Below are positions 1 through 7,165 of a stretch of DNA of 64,000 nucleotides, piece after piece. The notes under the pieces are model-generated. The model was not told where the DNA came from and searched no databases. It worked only from the letters and a program-made list of their open reading frames with translations. The stretch is from Fusibacter_D sp033549245 (GTDB taxonomy: Bacteria > Bacillota > Clostridia > Peptostreptococcales > Acidaminobacteraceae), in NCBI GenBank assembly GCA_033549245.1, contig JAWSUW010000002.1, positions 1 to 64,000 of the forward strand, written 5' to 3'. The stretch's first letter is position 1; each line of letters opens with the position of its first letter. The translations under genes were made by a program, and so were the position numbers.

Positions 1-162
1 AATGTTGGATATATTCTATATTTGTAGGCTCTATGCATACGAATCAACCCCTTGCAAATAGTATATCACAACGCAACACACGGAACAAGTGTTCTTTTAA
101 AAAACATGCAATTCATCTCCCGCCTAAGAGGAAGGAGTATTCTTGCTAGTGATGATAAATTA
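1..162. other. left-edge noncoding sequence
   Basis: No gene with support. It is the downstream flank of the methyltransferase and has no clear terminator. Confidence 0.4.
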
Positions 163-993
163 TTATTTACATCCAAAAGCAAACAGTACTTCAGGTTCAA
201 AGCGGATCCCTTGCTCATCCTTATGTTCTTGGATTTCGATGAAAGCCAATCGCTTAAATTCCTCGATAACTCCAAGACTTTCCAAACGTTCAAACAAGCC
301 CCGAGATGCATTTGTCCATTGTTCTTGCCACCACTCATCTTCATTCTTATAATAAAAGATTTTTTGTTCCACTTTCACCTCAATATCCTTGAGTCCAGCA
401 TTTTCAAGTATTTTTGTAATGCCATCAACAGTGCTGAAATCAGGTTTAAGATCAGAGGTAGCTGATGAAACTTTTTGGGTTTCTGGAAATAACTTTGTGT
501 AGGCTATGCCAATGACCCCCATATTTTCTCGCTTTTTCCAACTGCTGATTCCCAGTTTACCACCAAACCTGAGCACTCTGACCATTTCATCAACCGCTAA
601 AAGTGAATCTGAAAAGAATGCTATGGACAATCCACAAATTACGGTATCAAAGGTCTCGCTTTTGAAACTGAGATTTTCAGCATCCATCTGCATAATCTCA
701 ATATTATGAATTCCGTTTTCTTTGATGAATTTTGATGTTTGGTCGACCATTTCATGTGAAAAATCAATCCCGACTACTTGCCCATTAATGCAGGTACTTT
801 CAGCAGCTGGAAATAACGAAGCTCCTCTCCCGAAGGCTACATCAAGAACATTGGAGCCACTTTCAATTTCCGCATACTCAACTAATTTTTGCCCAAAATA
901 AGAAAAATAATTTGGGCCAATGCTGTCAAAAGTTTCAGCCACTCTGTCAAAAACGCTTTCCAGTTTTACATTTCGCTTATTAAATCTTTTCAT
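163..993 (-). CDS. class I SAM-dependent methyltransferase
   Basis: Predicted to transfer a methyl group from S-adenosylmethionine; the substrate is unknown. After an N-terminal helix, the SAM-binding motif I appears as VLDVAFGRGASL at about residues 50-61, followed by a motif II-like acidic strand (VVGIDFSHEMV), DAENLSF, and the post-motif TVICGLSIAFF. The fold is UbiE/Methyltransf_11-like and the length of 276 aa is normal. An ATG two codons upstream sits directly against the Shine-Dalgarno AGAGGT, so the second ATG, 6 nt from that site, is taken as the start. The gene follows its own promoter and a terminator-like leader, which suggests conditional expression, as is known for some resistance methyltransferases. 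That role is inference. Confidence 0.85.
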   Translation of the reverse strand: MKRFNKRNVKLESVFDRVAETFDSIGPNYFSYFGQKLVEYAEIESGSNVLDVAFGRGASLFPAAESTCINGQVVGIDFSHEMVDQTSKFIKENGIHNIEIMQMDAENLSFKSETFDTVICGLSIAFFSDSLLAVDEMVRVLRFGGKLGISSWKKRENMGVIGIAYTKLFPETQKVSSATSDLKPDFSTVDGITKILENAGLKDIEVKVEQKIFYYKNEDEWWQEQWTNASRGLFERLESLGVIEEFKRLAFIEIQEHKDEQGIRFEPEVLFAFGCK

Positions 994-1016
994 AATCATA
1001 CCTCTTTCTTCAAATT

Positions 1017-1052
1017 AAAAAAAGCCTACCATAATTTGAAATATGGCGGCTT
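1017..1052 (-). terminator. intrinsic terminator in the leader of the methyltransferase gene
   Basis: On the minus strand, AAGCC-G-CCATA pairs with TATGG-TA-GGCTT around an 8-nt loop and is followed by seven T. It ends only about 12 nt before the Shine-Dalgarno of the methyltransferase. A promoter lies upstream of it, so it fits an attenuator better than a plain gene end. A second hairpin (TATACG / CGTATA, 1072-1088) precedes it and could be part of an alternative fold. Confidence 0.7.
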
Positions 1053-1111
1053 CTTTGGACGCAAAAAGAGATATACGCGAAACGTATACCTCTCAAATGT
1101 GCTCTTGTAAT

Positions 1112-1140
1112 ATTATATCATGATTTTTACTTTGATACAA
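1112..1140 (-). promoter_or_regulatory. sigma-A type promoter of the methyltransferase leader
   Basis: Minus-strand TTGTAT (1135-1140) and TATAAT (1112-1117) are separated by exactly 17 nt. Transcription would begin near 1105 and give a leader of about 110 nt that contains both hairpins before the methyltransferase start. Confidence 0.65.
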
Positions 1141-1147
1141 TCGGAAA

Positions 1148-1951
1148 TCAAGGACCTGTTCCAAATCCGTCAAGTTTCCAGCCGAAAGGATACTTTTTAA
1201 GGATTGCAAACCGAGTGCTTTTTTCACCTGGATTGTTAAACGCTTCTTGTTTCCATTCAAGATTCAGTCTGACCTCAATCTCAATTTTATCCCCATCAAT
1301 CATCGCTTCGCGGATTTTAGTTCGATCTATCGGTTCAAGCGAAATGGGATCAAATATTCGTATGATCTCAAGATCACTTGCGGATACTATGTTTACCTCT
1401 GCAGAATTATCCGCATTGAAATCAGAATGGTAAAGCATCCCAGACGTTGGAAACAAATTCATGGTGAGGGCTTGAGCAAGTGAACTAGGTGTCAAGCAAG
1501 CATTTGCTTTTCTTAAGTTTCCTTTATTCAACGAATCGATATAGACTTCCATGACTTCAAATGGCGATTGTGTTTCCAGAGCCATATATTCGGTCGGACT
1601 TTTAAAAATTCCTTCATGAATCAGCCAGTCATCAAAGCTCATGCCAGTGATGACTTCCATGCTTTTGCCTTGAAGTGAGGGACCAACGGTTCCTATGTTA
1701 TACATCAGCCATGCTCCTACGATCTGGTTCTCCTCTCTTAGGATTACGACATCTGCTGGTCTGGTAAATCGCGATAAAGGATTCCTGTCAGGTACTTCCT
1801 CAATCAATCTATAAACATGTGCCATGACTGTCTTGCCTTTGATGCGGTTAAGATCCAGACCTATATCCTTTGAATAGACATTGGCAAGTTGCCAATAGAG
1901 TCCTTCAGGGTAACTTCCAAGCTCGACTGTCCAGTCCGTCGGTATGGTCAC
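1148..1951 (-). pseudogene. C-terminal part of a split exported protein (DUF4830/DUF4829-like)
   Basis: This 267-codon stretch is in the same reading frame as the upstream gene and is separated from it by one TAA and five sense codons. It has no convincing Shine-Dalgarno, begins at a GTG and lacks its own signal peptide. The N-terminal half (WTVELGSYPEGLYWQLANVY, then DIGLDLNRIKGKTV and IVGAWL) resembles DUF4830-type domains. The rest, from SPFEVMEVYIDSLNKGNLRKANACL, resembles the NTF2-like DUF4829 fold. Most likely it is the end of one long protein of about 809 residues broken by a nonsense codon. Readthrough or separate initiation from GTG are alternatives. The family names are from memory of motif patterns. 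Confidence 0.6.
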
Positions 1952-1966
1952 TTCAAATGGCGGGTA

Positions 1967-3577
1967 TTATTCGCCTGGTGAGAACCCGTAATGCTCCAAA
2001 AATGATGTGTCGCTGACGAGAGCCGCTTTCATCATTGTGCCGCCTCTTATAAGATGATCCTTAAAGTTCGTTCCATAAAGCGGTATTTGCTTTGATGAGT
2101 TGATGTCAATTTTATATAAAATTCCATCGTCCTTTCCAACAGTGATCAAACTCGGATTTTCATCGTCGAGCAGTTCAAAAAAGAGTCGCATCGGTTGGTC
2201 GCTGATCTTTTTCGGAGAACGCAATGTAAGATCATAAGAGTAAAAATCCAAATCTATTGGTTCTCCACGATCGTTTACAGTTGTCGATGCGTTAAAATAA
2301 CAACTTCTGAGATCACCTCTAAAATCTTTATATCCGAACAGACCCTCGTGATTGAAATCAACTTCCGAAAACTCATTCTCAATTTCAGAAATCATCCGAT
2401 CAAAACGGTCGCTTGCTTCCTTTGTATCAACTGTTTCTATATCTTCTGTTCTAATGCGAAAGCCCTGTACCTCCAGTTCACGATCGAATGTTATCAAAAT
2501 ATCAAAACCGTCCTTAGTAAAGGGAATGACTAGTGGATATGCAATCTCAAAACCCTCACTGAAAATGAGTTGATCTGGCCCGAGGATCTGTTCCACATTT
2601 GAAAGCGACATCCCTTTTTTAATGCCTGCTACCGGATATTCTCCATAATACATAACAGCACTGATCGGATAAAAGGTAATTTCATCTTTTTCTTCATCAA
2701 CTGGCGAGTAAATCATCAAATCATCATAGAGAAGATAATCGCCAACAATCCAACCTTTATCATCTGGTGTCCCGAGCCTATCAAAAATCACTGAACTGCT
2801 TGAACCAAATGTAAATTGATTGAGCCTTGGTTCAGAGGTGATTTTTGAAAAATCTGGTCCTTGTACCGATGACAACGAAGGTTCATGAAAAATGGCTTTT
2901 GATGCAAAATCATATGGCTCCTCTTTTTTCAGGAATTCATCAGTCTTTAAAAATTCAGAGAAGGATTTATCTCGTATGCGAAAGGTCAGAGTTCGATAAG
3001 ATGTCTCAAGGACCGTAATCGAGTCTGTATCTTGAGTGGGTTTTGAAGGTATCTCAGAGCCGAAAAAAACATAACTCTTATAGAGCTGTGGTTCATCAAG
3101 TGAGGTGACATAATAGATATTATCATGGTGATAAACGACATGACCATCTTCATATCGGATATTCATTTGATTATAAAGTGATTCTATTGGTTTGGTCCTG
3201 TCAAATCCGATCAATTGAAGCTCAGCAACTTCAGTGATCGTTTCTGTGTTAAGTCTGACATCCGTATCAATATCTAATATCACCAAAGCGTAAAACTCTT
3301 GTCTTTCATAATAATCCTTGCCATACTCGGTAAAATCATAGGGAATCGGATACTCCGATTCATCAAGTGATTTGACTGCAATCACCCGTCGCTGTAAGTC
3401 TGGTCGTATGTAGTAGTAATCATCGCTTGGTAATTCTACTGATGATGAGCTATCATCAATGACATCAATGCTATCATCTTGTGGCTCCTCATTGATATTC
3501 TTTCCCTTTGTGATGGTAAATATGAGTAGCAATATGACAACTGCACTCAAACCGTACATCAATACTCTTTTGATCAT
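1967..3577 (-). CDS. membrane-anchored extracytoplasmic protein, N-terminal part of the split gene
   Basis: It starts with MIKRVLMYGLSAVVILLLIF, a signal anchor, then an acidic low-complexity linker (residues about 30-50). The bulk is beta-rich. It contains two copies of a motif of the type found in SmpA-like or DUF4309-like domains: SSSVIFDRLGTPDDKGWIVGD and AGIKKGMSLSNVEQILGPD. The start overlaps the stop of the preceding gene by 4 nt (ATGA) and has a strong AGGAGG site 5 nt away, so the two genes are translationally coupled. The reading frame ends at GAA-TAA-TAC and then stays open for another 272 codons. Function is unknown; it is probably a cell-surface sensor or stress protein. Confidence 0.7.
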   Translation of the reverse strand: MIKRVLMYGLSAVVILLLIFTITKGKNINEEPQDDSIDVIDDSSSSVELPSDDYYYIRPDLQRRVIAVKSLDESEYPIPYDFTEYGKDYYERQEFYALVILDIDTDVRLNTETITEVAELQLIGFDRTKPIESLYNQMNIRYEDGHVVYHHDNIYYVTSLDEPQLYKSYVFFGSEIPSKPTQDTDSITVLETSYRTLTFRIRDKSFSEFLKTDEFLKKEEPYDFASKAIFHEPSLSSVQGPDFSKITSEPRLNQFTFGSSSSVIFDRLGTPDDKGWIVGDYLLYDDLMIYSPVDEEKDEITFYPISAVMYYGEYPVAGIKKGMSLSNVEQILGPDQLIFSEGFEIAYPLVIPFTKDGFDILITFDRELEVQGFRIRTEDIETVDTKEASDRFDRMISEIENEFSEVDFNHEGLFGYKDFRGDLRSCYFNASTTVNDRGEPIDLDFYSYDLTLRSPKKISDQPMRLFFELLDDENPSLITVGKDDGILYKIDINSSKQIPLYGTNFKDHLIRGGTMMKAALVSDTSFLEHYGFSPGE

Positions 3578-4569
3578 CGTTTCCTCCTATAAAGCACATG
3601 CAAACTTAAAGGATGATCCTCCGAAATTCTCGGATGATTAAATGTGGATAGTTCTTCCATACCAATCTTTTTCATGACATTGATCGACTGAGTGTTAATT
3701 TGCGCAGTAAATGAGTAGATTTCATTAAATCCCAATACACCAAATCCATAATCCAAACAAGCTTTCGCCCCTTCAGTGGCATAGCCTTGATTCCAATATT
3801 TTTTAGCCAGTCTCCATCCAATTTCCACACATGGAGTGAAGAACGCTTCAAAAGTAGGATTTGAAAATCCGATGAAGCCGATAAATTCTCTGGTTTTCTT
3901 GATTTCTACAGCCCATAATCCATAGCCATGTAGTTCAATGTTCTTTTCGATTCTATCCACGAAATCATCCGATTGGTCTTTCGTTAACTTATTTGGGAAA
4001 TATTTCATTACATCATCATCTGAGTTCATATGGAAAAATGGGAGTCGATCTTCATCTTTCCATCGTCTGAAACCTAGTCTTTCTGATTCGAAAATATACG
4101 ACATCTCCGTGTTCTCCTTCATATGGCACTCACTGCACTGAGCGTCATGTAAAGAAATGATGCCCCCACAGTTCGTACAGGTCCAACGGGTAATTTCACT
4201 TTGCATGAAATGACTTAGTCCTTCTTCTTTCGCTCTTTTACTGTTCTCTACCAAACTGACCCCGTATCTTTTTTTATAACTCTTATCCAAGTTTTTAACT
4301 AGTTTGCAAGGGAAATCCTCACACTCATAACAATATGTAAAGCCCCTTGACTTCGCACACTCTTTGATTTTACAGGCTCTACAATGCTCAGGTTTATGCT
4401 CATCACCCACCAGACATCCATGACATGCTTTTTTGTCTTTCAGATGCTTATAGCAAACTTTACAATTCATTCCACAAGGAGCGAACATGTTGATATCAAT
4501 ATGCTCTTGAAATCTCATCTGAAGCCTCCAGTCCAAAGGTTGGAAATAACTTGATCTTTCATAAATCAT
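3574..4569 (-). CDS. DUF3795 cysteine-rich domain fused to a GNAT acetyltransferase
   Basis: Residues 20-110 hold a cysteine-rich DUF3795 module (APCGMNCKVCYKHLKDKKAC, CRACKIKEC, CYECEDFPC) that probably binds metal. A zinc ribbon follows (CTNCGG...CSECH, about 130-150). From MSYIFESERLGFRRWKDEDR to the end is a RimJ/RimL-type GNAT domain with the acetyl-CoA region GWRLAKKYWNQGYATEGAKA and the typical end NVMKKIGMEEL. The GNAT part begins at an internal Met, so the gene looks like a fusion of two normally separate genes. A second DUF3795/GNAT pair at 46.8-47.9 kb is encoded as two overlapping genes. Substrate unknown. Confidence 0.8.
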   Translation of the reverse strand: MIYERSSYFQPLDWRLQMRFQEHIDINMFAPCGMNCKVCYKHLKDKKACHGCLVGDEHKPEHCRACKIKECAKSRGFTYCYECEDFPCKLVKNLDKSYKKRYGVSLVENSKRAKEEGLSHFMQSEITRWTCTNCGGIISLHDAQCSECHMKENTEMSYIFESERLGFRRWKDEDRLPFFHMNSDDDVMKYFPNKLTKDQSDDFVDRIEKNIELHGYGLWAVEIKKTREFIGFIGFSNPTFEAFFTPCVEIGWRLAKKYWNQGYATEGAKACLDYGFGVLGFNEIYSFTAQINTQSINVMKKIGMEELSTFNHPRISEDHPLSLHVLYRRKR

Positions 4570-4683
4570 ACCATTTTGTATTTCAAATCACAAAGCAATT
4601 ATGATACTATGATGTTGTAAACTCAGCAATTGAAGTCAAGAAATAGAAATCTTCAGATGCTAAACTCTAAATAGAGGTGAACA

Positions 4684-5610
4684 ATGAAAAATAAGGATGC
4701 GGATCAAATTGAAGCGGTGAGAAAAGTTCAAAAATATATCGAGTCCCATTTGAACAGTCGAATCACGCTGATGGATTTGTCCAGGGTATCAGGGTATTCA
4801 CAATGGCATATTGAACGATTATTCAAAGAACTGACAGGAAAAACTCCCTTTGAATACATAAGAGCAATGCGTCTGACAAAGGCCGCCTTCTCACTAAGAG
4901 ACGATCTTGAATCCAAAAAAATTCTGGATGTTGCGCTGGACTATGTTTTTGATTCCCACGAGGGCTTCACACGGGCTTTTTCAAAGCAATTTGGAATTGC
5001 TCCAAAAGCATATCAAAAAAGGCCAGAGCCCATTCCATTATTTTTACCCTACCCTGTAATCAGTATACACCTCGATTCTGAAAAAAGGAGTGTAACCAAT
5101 ATGTCTGAAGAAAAAAAAGTCAGAACGGTATTTGTGCAAGTGATTGAGAGACCTGAAAGAAAAGCCATCATCAAAAGGGGAATCAAAGCAACCCATTATT
5201 TTGAATATTGTGAAGAAGCAGGCTGTGACGTCTGGGGGATGCTGGTTAGTGTCAAGGAAGCTTTGTTTGAACCTGCTGGTTTCTGGTTGCCAGACAGCTG
5301 GATCAAACCTGGAACATCGCAGTATGTTCAGGGAGTAGAAGTTCCGCTGGATTACAACGGTACTATTCCTGAGGGTTTTGAACTCATAAGCATGCCACAG
5401 GGTAAAATGATGATTTTCCAAGGAGAACCTTACGAGGATGAAAACTTTGGAGAAGCTATTGATGAAATTTGGGAAATCATCAAAAATTATAACCCAAGTC
5501 TTTATGGCTTTGAATGGGCTGATGATGAAAACCCGAGATTTCAGCTCGAACCACAAGGATATCGCGGCTATATAGAAGGAAGACCAGTAAAAGAGGTAAC
5601 TTCAAGATAA
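4684..5610 (+). CDS. AraC-family regulator with GyrI-like effector domain
   Basis: Residues 10-105 form a double helix-turn-helix AraC DNA-binding domain (LMDLSRVSGYSQWHIERLFK, then ILDVALDYVFDSHEGFTRAF and FGIAPKAY). After a short linker the C-terminal 160 residues match the GyrI-like/SRPBCC-type ligand domain that binds small, often cationic or drug-like molecules in Rob/BmrR-type regulators. AGAGGTGAACA precedes the ATG. It is divergent from the DUF3795-GNAT gene with about 110 bp between, so it may control that operon, itself, or both. A second protein of the same design lies at 57.5-58.4 kb. Confidence 0.85.
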   Translation: MKNKDADQIEAVRKVQKYIESHLNSRITLMDLSRVSGYSQWHIERLFKELTGKTPFEYIRAMRLTKAAFSLRDDLESKKILDVALDYVFDSHEGFTRAFSKQFGIAPKAYQKRPEPIPLFLPYPVISIHLDSEKRSVTNMSEEKKVRTVFVQVIERPERKAIIKRGIKATHYFEYCEEAGCDVWGMLVSVKEALFEPAGFWLPDSWIKPGTSQYVQGVEVPLDYNGTIPEGFELISMPQGKMMIFQGEPYEDENFGEAIDEIWEIIKNYNPSLYGFEWADDENPRFQLEPQGYRGYIEGRPVKEVTSR

Positions 5611-5614
5611 TATC

Positions 5615-5659
5615 AAAAAAAGCCAGCAGAAATAGGAATTGATTTCTGCTGGCTTTTTT
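5615..5659. terminator. bidirectional intrinsic terminator
   Basis: AAAAAAGCCAGCAGAAAT pairs with ATTTCTGCTGGCTTTTTT around an 8-nt loop. It has A/T tracts on both sides and serves the convergent AraC-type gene and the GltD-like gene. Confidence 0.9.
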
Positions 5660-5668
5660 GTAGCTGTC

Positions 5669-7009
5669 TTAATTATTTTCAAATGCCCAACTCGACATAC
5701 AATCAAACATTGCATTCTCTTCGCAGTCTGATCCATCACAATCTGATGAAAGTTCTATCATGCAAGATTTTAAAGACTGGCAGTATTGATCCATTGACTC
5801 TGCAACAATTTTGGCGTGTGCGATGGCTTCTACGACAGTTTTTGCACCGGTTACGACATCCCCAGAAGCAAAGGTCCCAGGTTTGGTGGTTCTGCCCTCT
5901 TGATCTGCGATCAAGAGTCCAATCTTGGAAGTGTTAAGCTCAGTAGTATTCTTCACAATATTGTTCCGTGCGACCTGACTGATTGCCACTATGGTTGAAT
6001 CCGCTTCAAACAACTGTTGCTCTGTAGATTTTTGAATAAACCCGTCCTGGCCATCCGGACCGACACTCGGAACACGTTCGACCTTTCCTAAAACAACACC
6101 ATGATCTACAATCTCTATCGGATAACTGTAGAGACTGAAACTGATTCCATCTTCTAACGCTTCACGGATTTCATGCTTCGTTGCAGGCATATCCTCATAC
6201 CCTTTTCTGTAAATGATGGTGACTTTTTCAGCTCCGTTTCTCATGGCACTTCGCGCAGCATCAAAAGCTACATTGCCTGCTCCTATGACAGCCACTTGCT
6301 TGCCAAGTTTGTAGGTTTCGGGAGATTTCAAATAATCGATGGCATAATGTACATTGCCAAGGGTCTCTCCTTTGATGGTAAGTGGTTTTGGATTCCAAAC
6401 ACCCGTACCGATGAAAGCCGCCTTATAGCCGTCCTTAAAAAGTCGATCGAGCGTAATAACTGGTCCTATCAATGTGTTTGGTCTGATTTTAACTCCGAAT
6501 TCAAAAAGTTTTTCCTCAATTTGATCTACAACAGAATTGGGAAGCCTATAATCCGGTATCCCATATCTTAAAACACCGCCTATTTTGTTATGCGCCTCGA
6601 ATATTGTGATATCGTATCCTCGCGCGGCAAGTATGAAGGCAATGGTGATGCCAGCAGGACCGCCCCCGATAATCGCAATACGCCCCTTATCTTTAAGAGG
6701 TGGCTGAAATTCATTGCTCTCAAGATATAATCGTGACACTTCTTCTTCAATTTTATGAAATGCAATCGGATCGCCTTTCGCATTCAACACACAATTGCCT
6801 TTACATTGCTCCTCATGGATGCAGACCATGGAACACACTAATGATAACGGATTATTATCAAAAAGAATTTGTCCGGCTTCAATCAACTTACCCTCTTTAT
6901 ACAATGCAATCACTTGAGGAATAGGAGTGCCTATAGGACAATATTCTTGACATTTCGGTTTTTTACAAAGGAGACATCGATCAGCCTCATTCATATTTAA
7001 TGTATGCAT
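5669..7009 (-). CDS. GltD-like NAD(P)H-dependent FAD/iron-sulfur oxidoreductase
   Basis: 446 aa, matching the small-subunit family of glutamate synthase and NfnB/PreT-type proteins. An N-terminal four-cysteine domain (CLLCKKPKCQEYCP and CSMVCIHEEQCKGNC) should hold 4Fe-4S clusters. Residues about 110-140 carry the FAD-binding IAIIGGGPAGITIAFILAARG, and about 240-265 a second Rossmann motif (VAVIGAGNVAFDAARSA) for NAD(P)H. The motif GTFASGDVVTGAKTVVEAIAHAK closes the FAD site. The C-terminus has an extra cysteine-rich tail (CDGSDCEENAMFDC). No glutamate synthase large subunit is nearby, so it probably reduces another acceptor. GGAGG lies just before the ATG. Confidence 0.85.
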   Translation of the reverse strand: MHTLNMNEADRCLLCKKPKCQEYCPIGTPIPQVIALYKEGKLIEAGQILFDNNPLSLVCSMVCIHEEQCKGNCVLNAKGDPIAFHKIEEEVSRLYLESNEFQPPLKDKGRIAIIGGGPAGITIAFILAARGYDITIFEAHNKIGGVLRYGIPDYRLPNSVVDQIEEKLFEFGVKIRPNTLIGPVITLDRLFKDGYKAAFIGTGVWNPKPLTIKGETLGNVHYAIDYLKSPETYKLGKQVAVIGAGNVAFDAARSAMRNGAEKVTIIYRKGYEDMPATKHEIREALEDGISFSLYSYPIEIVDHGVVLGKVERVPSVGPDGQDGFIQKSTEQQLFEADSTIVAISQVARNNIVKNTTELNTSKIGLLIADQEGRTTKPGTFASGDVVTGAKTVVEAIAHAKIVAESMDQYCQSLKSCMIELSSDCDGSDCEENAMFDCMSSWAFENN

Positions 7010-7054
7010 TCTTCCTCCAACATATACAAAATCCCCCAGCTAGGGGGTGATTTC

Positions 7055-7083
7055 ATAATAACACATCCTTTTTTAGGGTTCAA
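7055..7083 (-). promoter_or_regulatory. promoter of the GltD-like gene
   Basis: Minus-strand TTGAAC (7078-7083) and TATTAT (7055-7060) have a 17-nt spacer, placed about 45 nt upstream of the ATG. The transcript leader contains a short CCCCC/GGGGG hairpin (7033-7047). Confidence 0.5.
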
Positions 7084-7087
7084 CCAT

Positions 7088-7104
7088 ATTTGTCATTGAC
7101 AAAT
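7088..7104. promoter_or_regulatory. palindromic operator-like site between divergent genes
   Basis: ATTTGTCA-T-TGACAAAT is a perfect 8-bp inverted repeat with a single central base. It lies just upstream of the -35 of the GltD-like gene and about 60 nt before the divergent exported-protein gene. It looks like a dimeric repressor site; the regulator is unknown. Confidence 0.45.
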
Positions 7105-7165
7105 CATATTGGCATTCATTCTATTGAAGAATTTCCCTATATAATAGTTACAAGGAGGGATGCTT

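Noticed and set aside
66..344. Minus-strand frame of 92 codons at the left edge
   Set aside because: It overlaps the methyltransferase in another frame, has no ribosome site and no recognisable domain.
1072..1105. Leader peptide starting at TTG in the methyltransferase leader
   Set aside because: There is no convincing ribosome site before it; only the hairpins are supported.
5044..5556. Minus-strand frame of 170 codons
   Set aside because: It is the shadow of the AraC/GyrI-type regulator, with no start site of its own.
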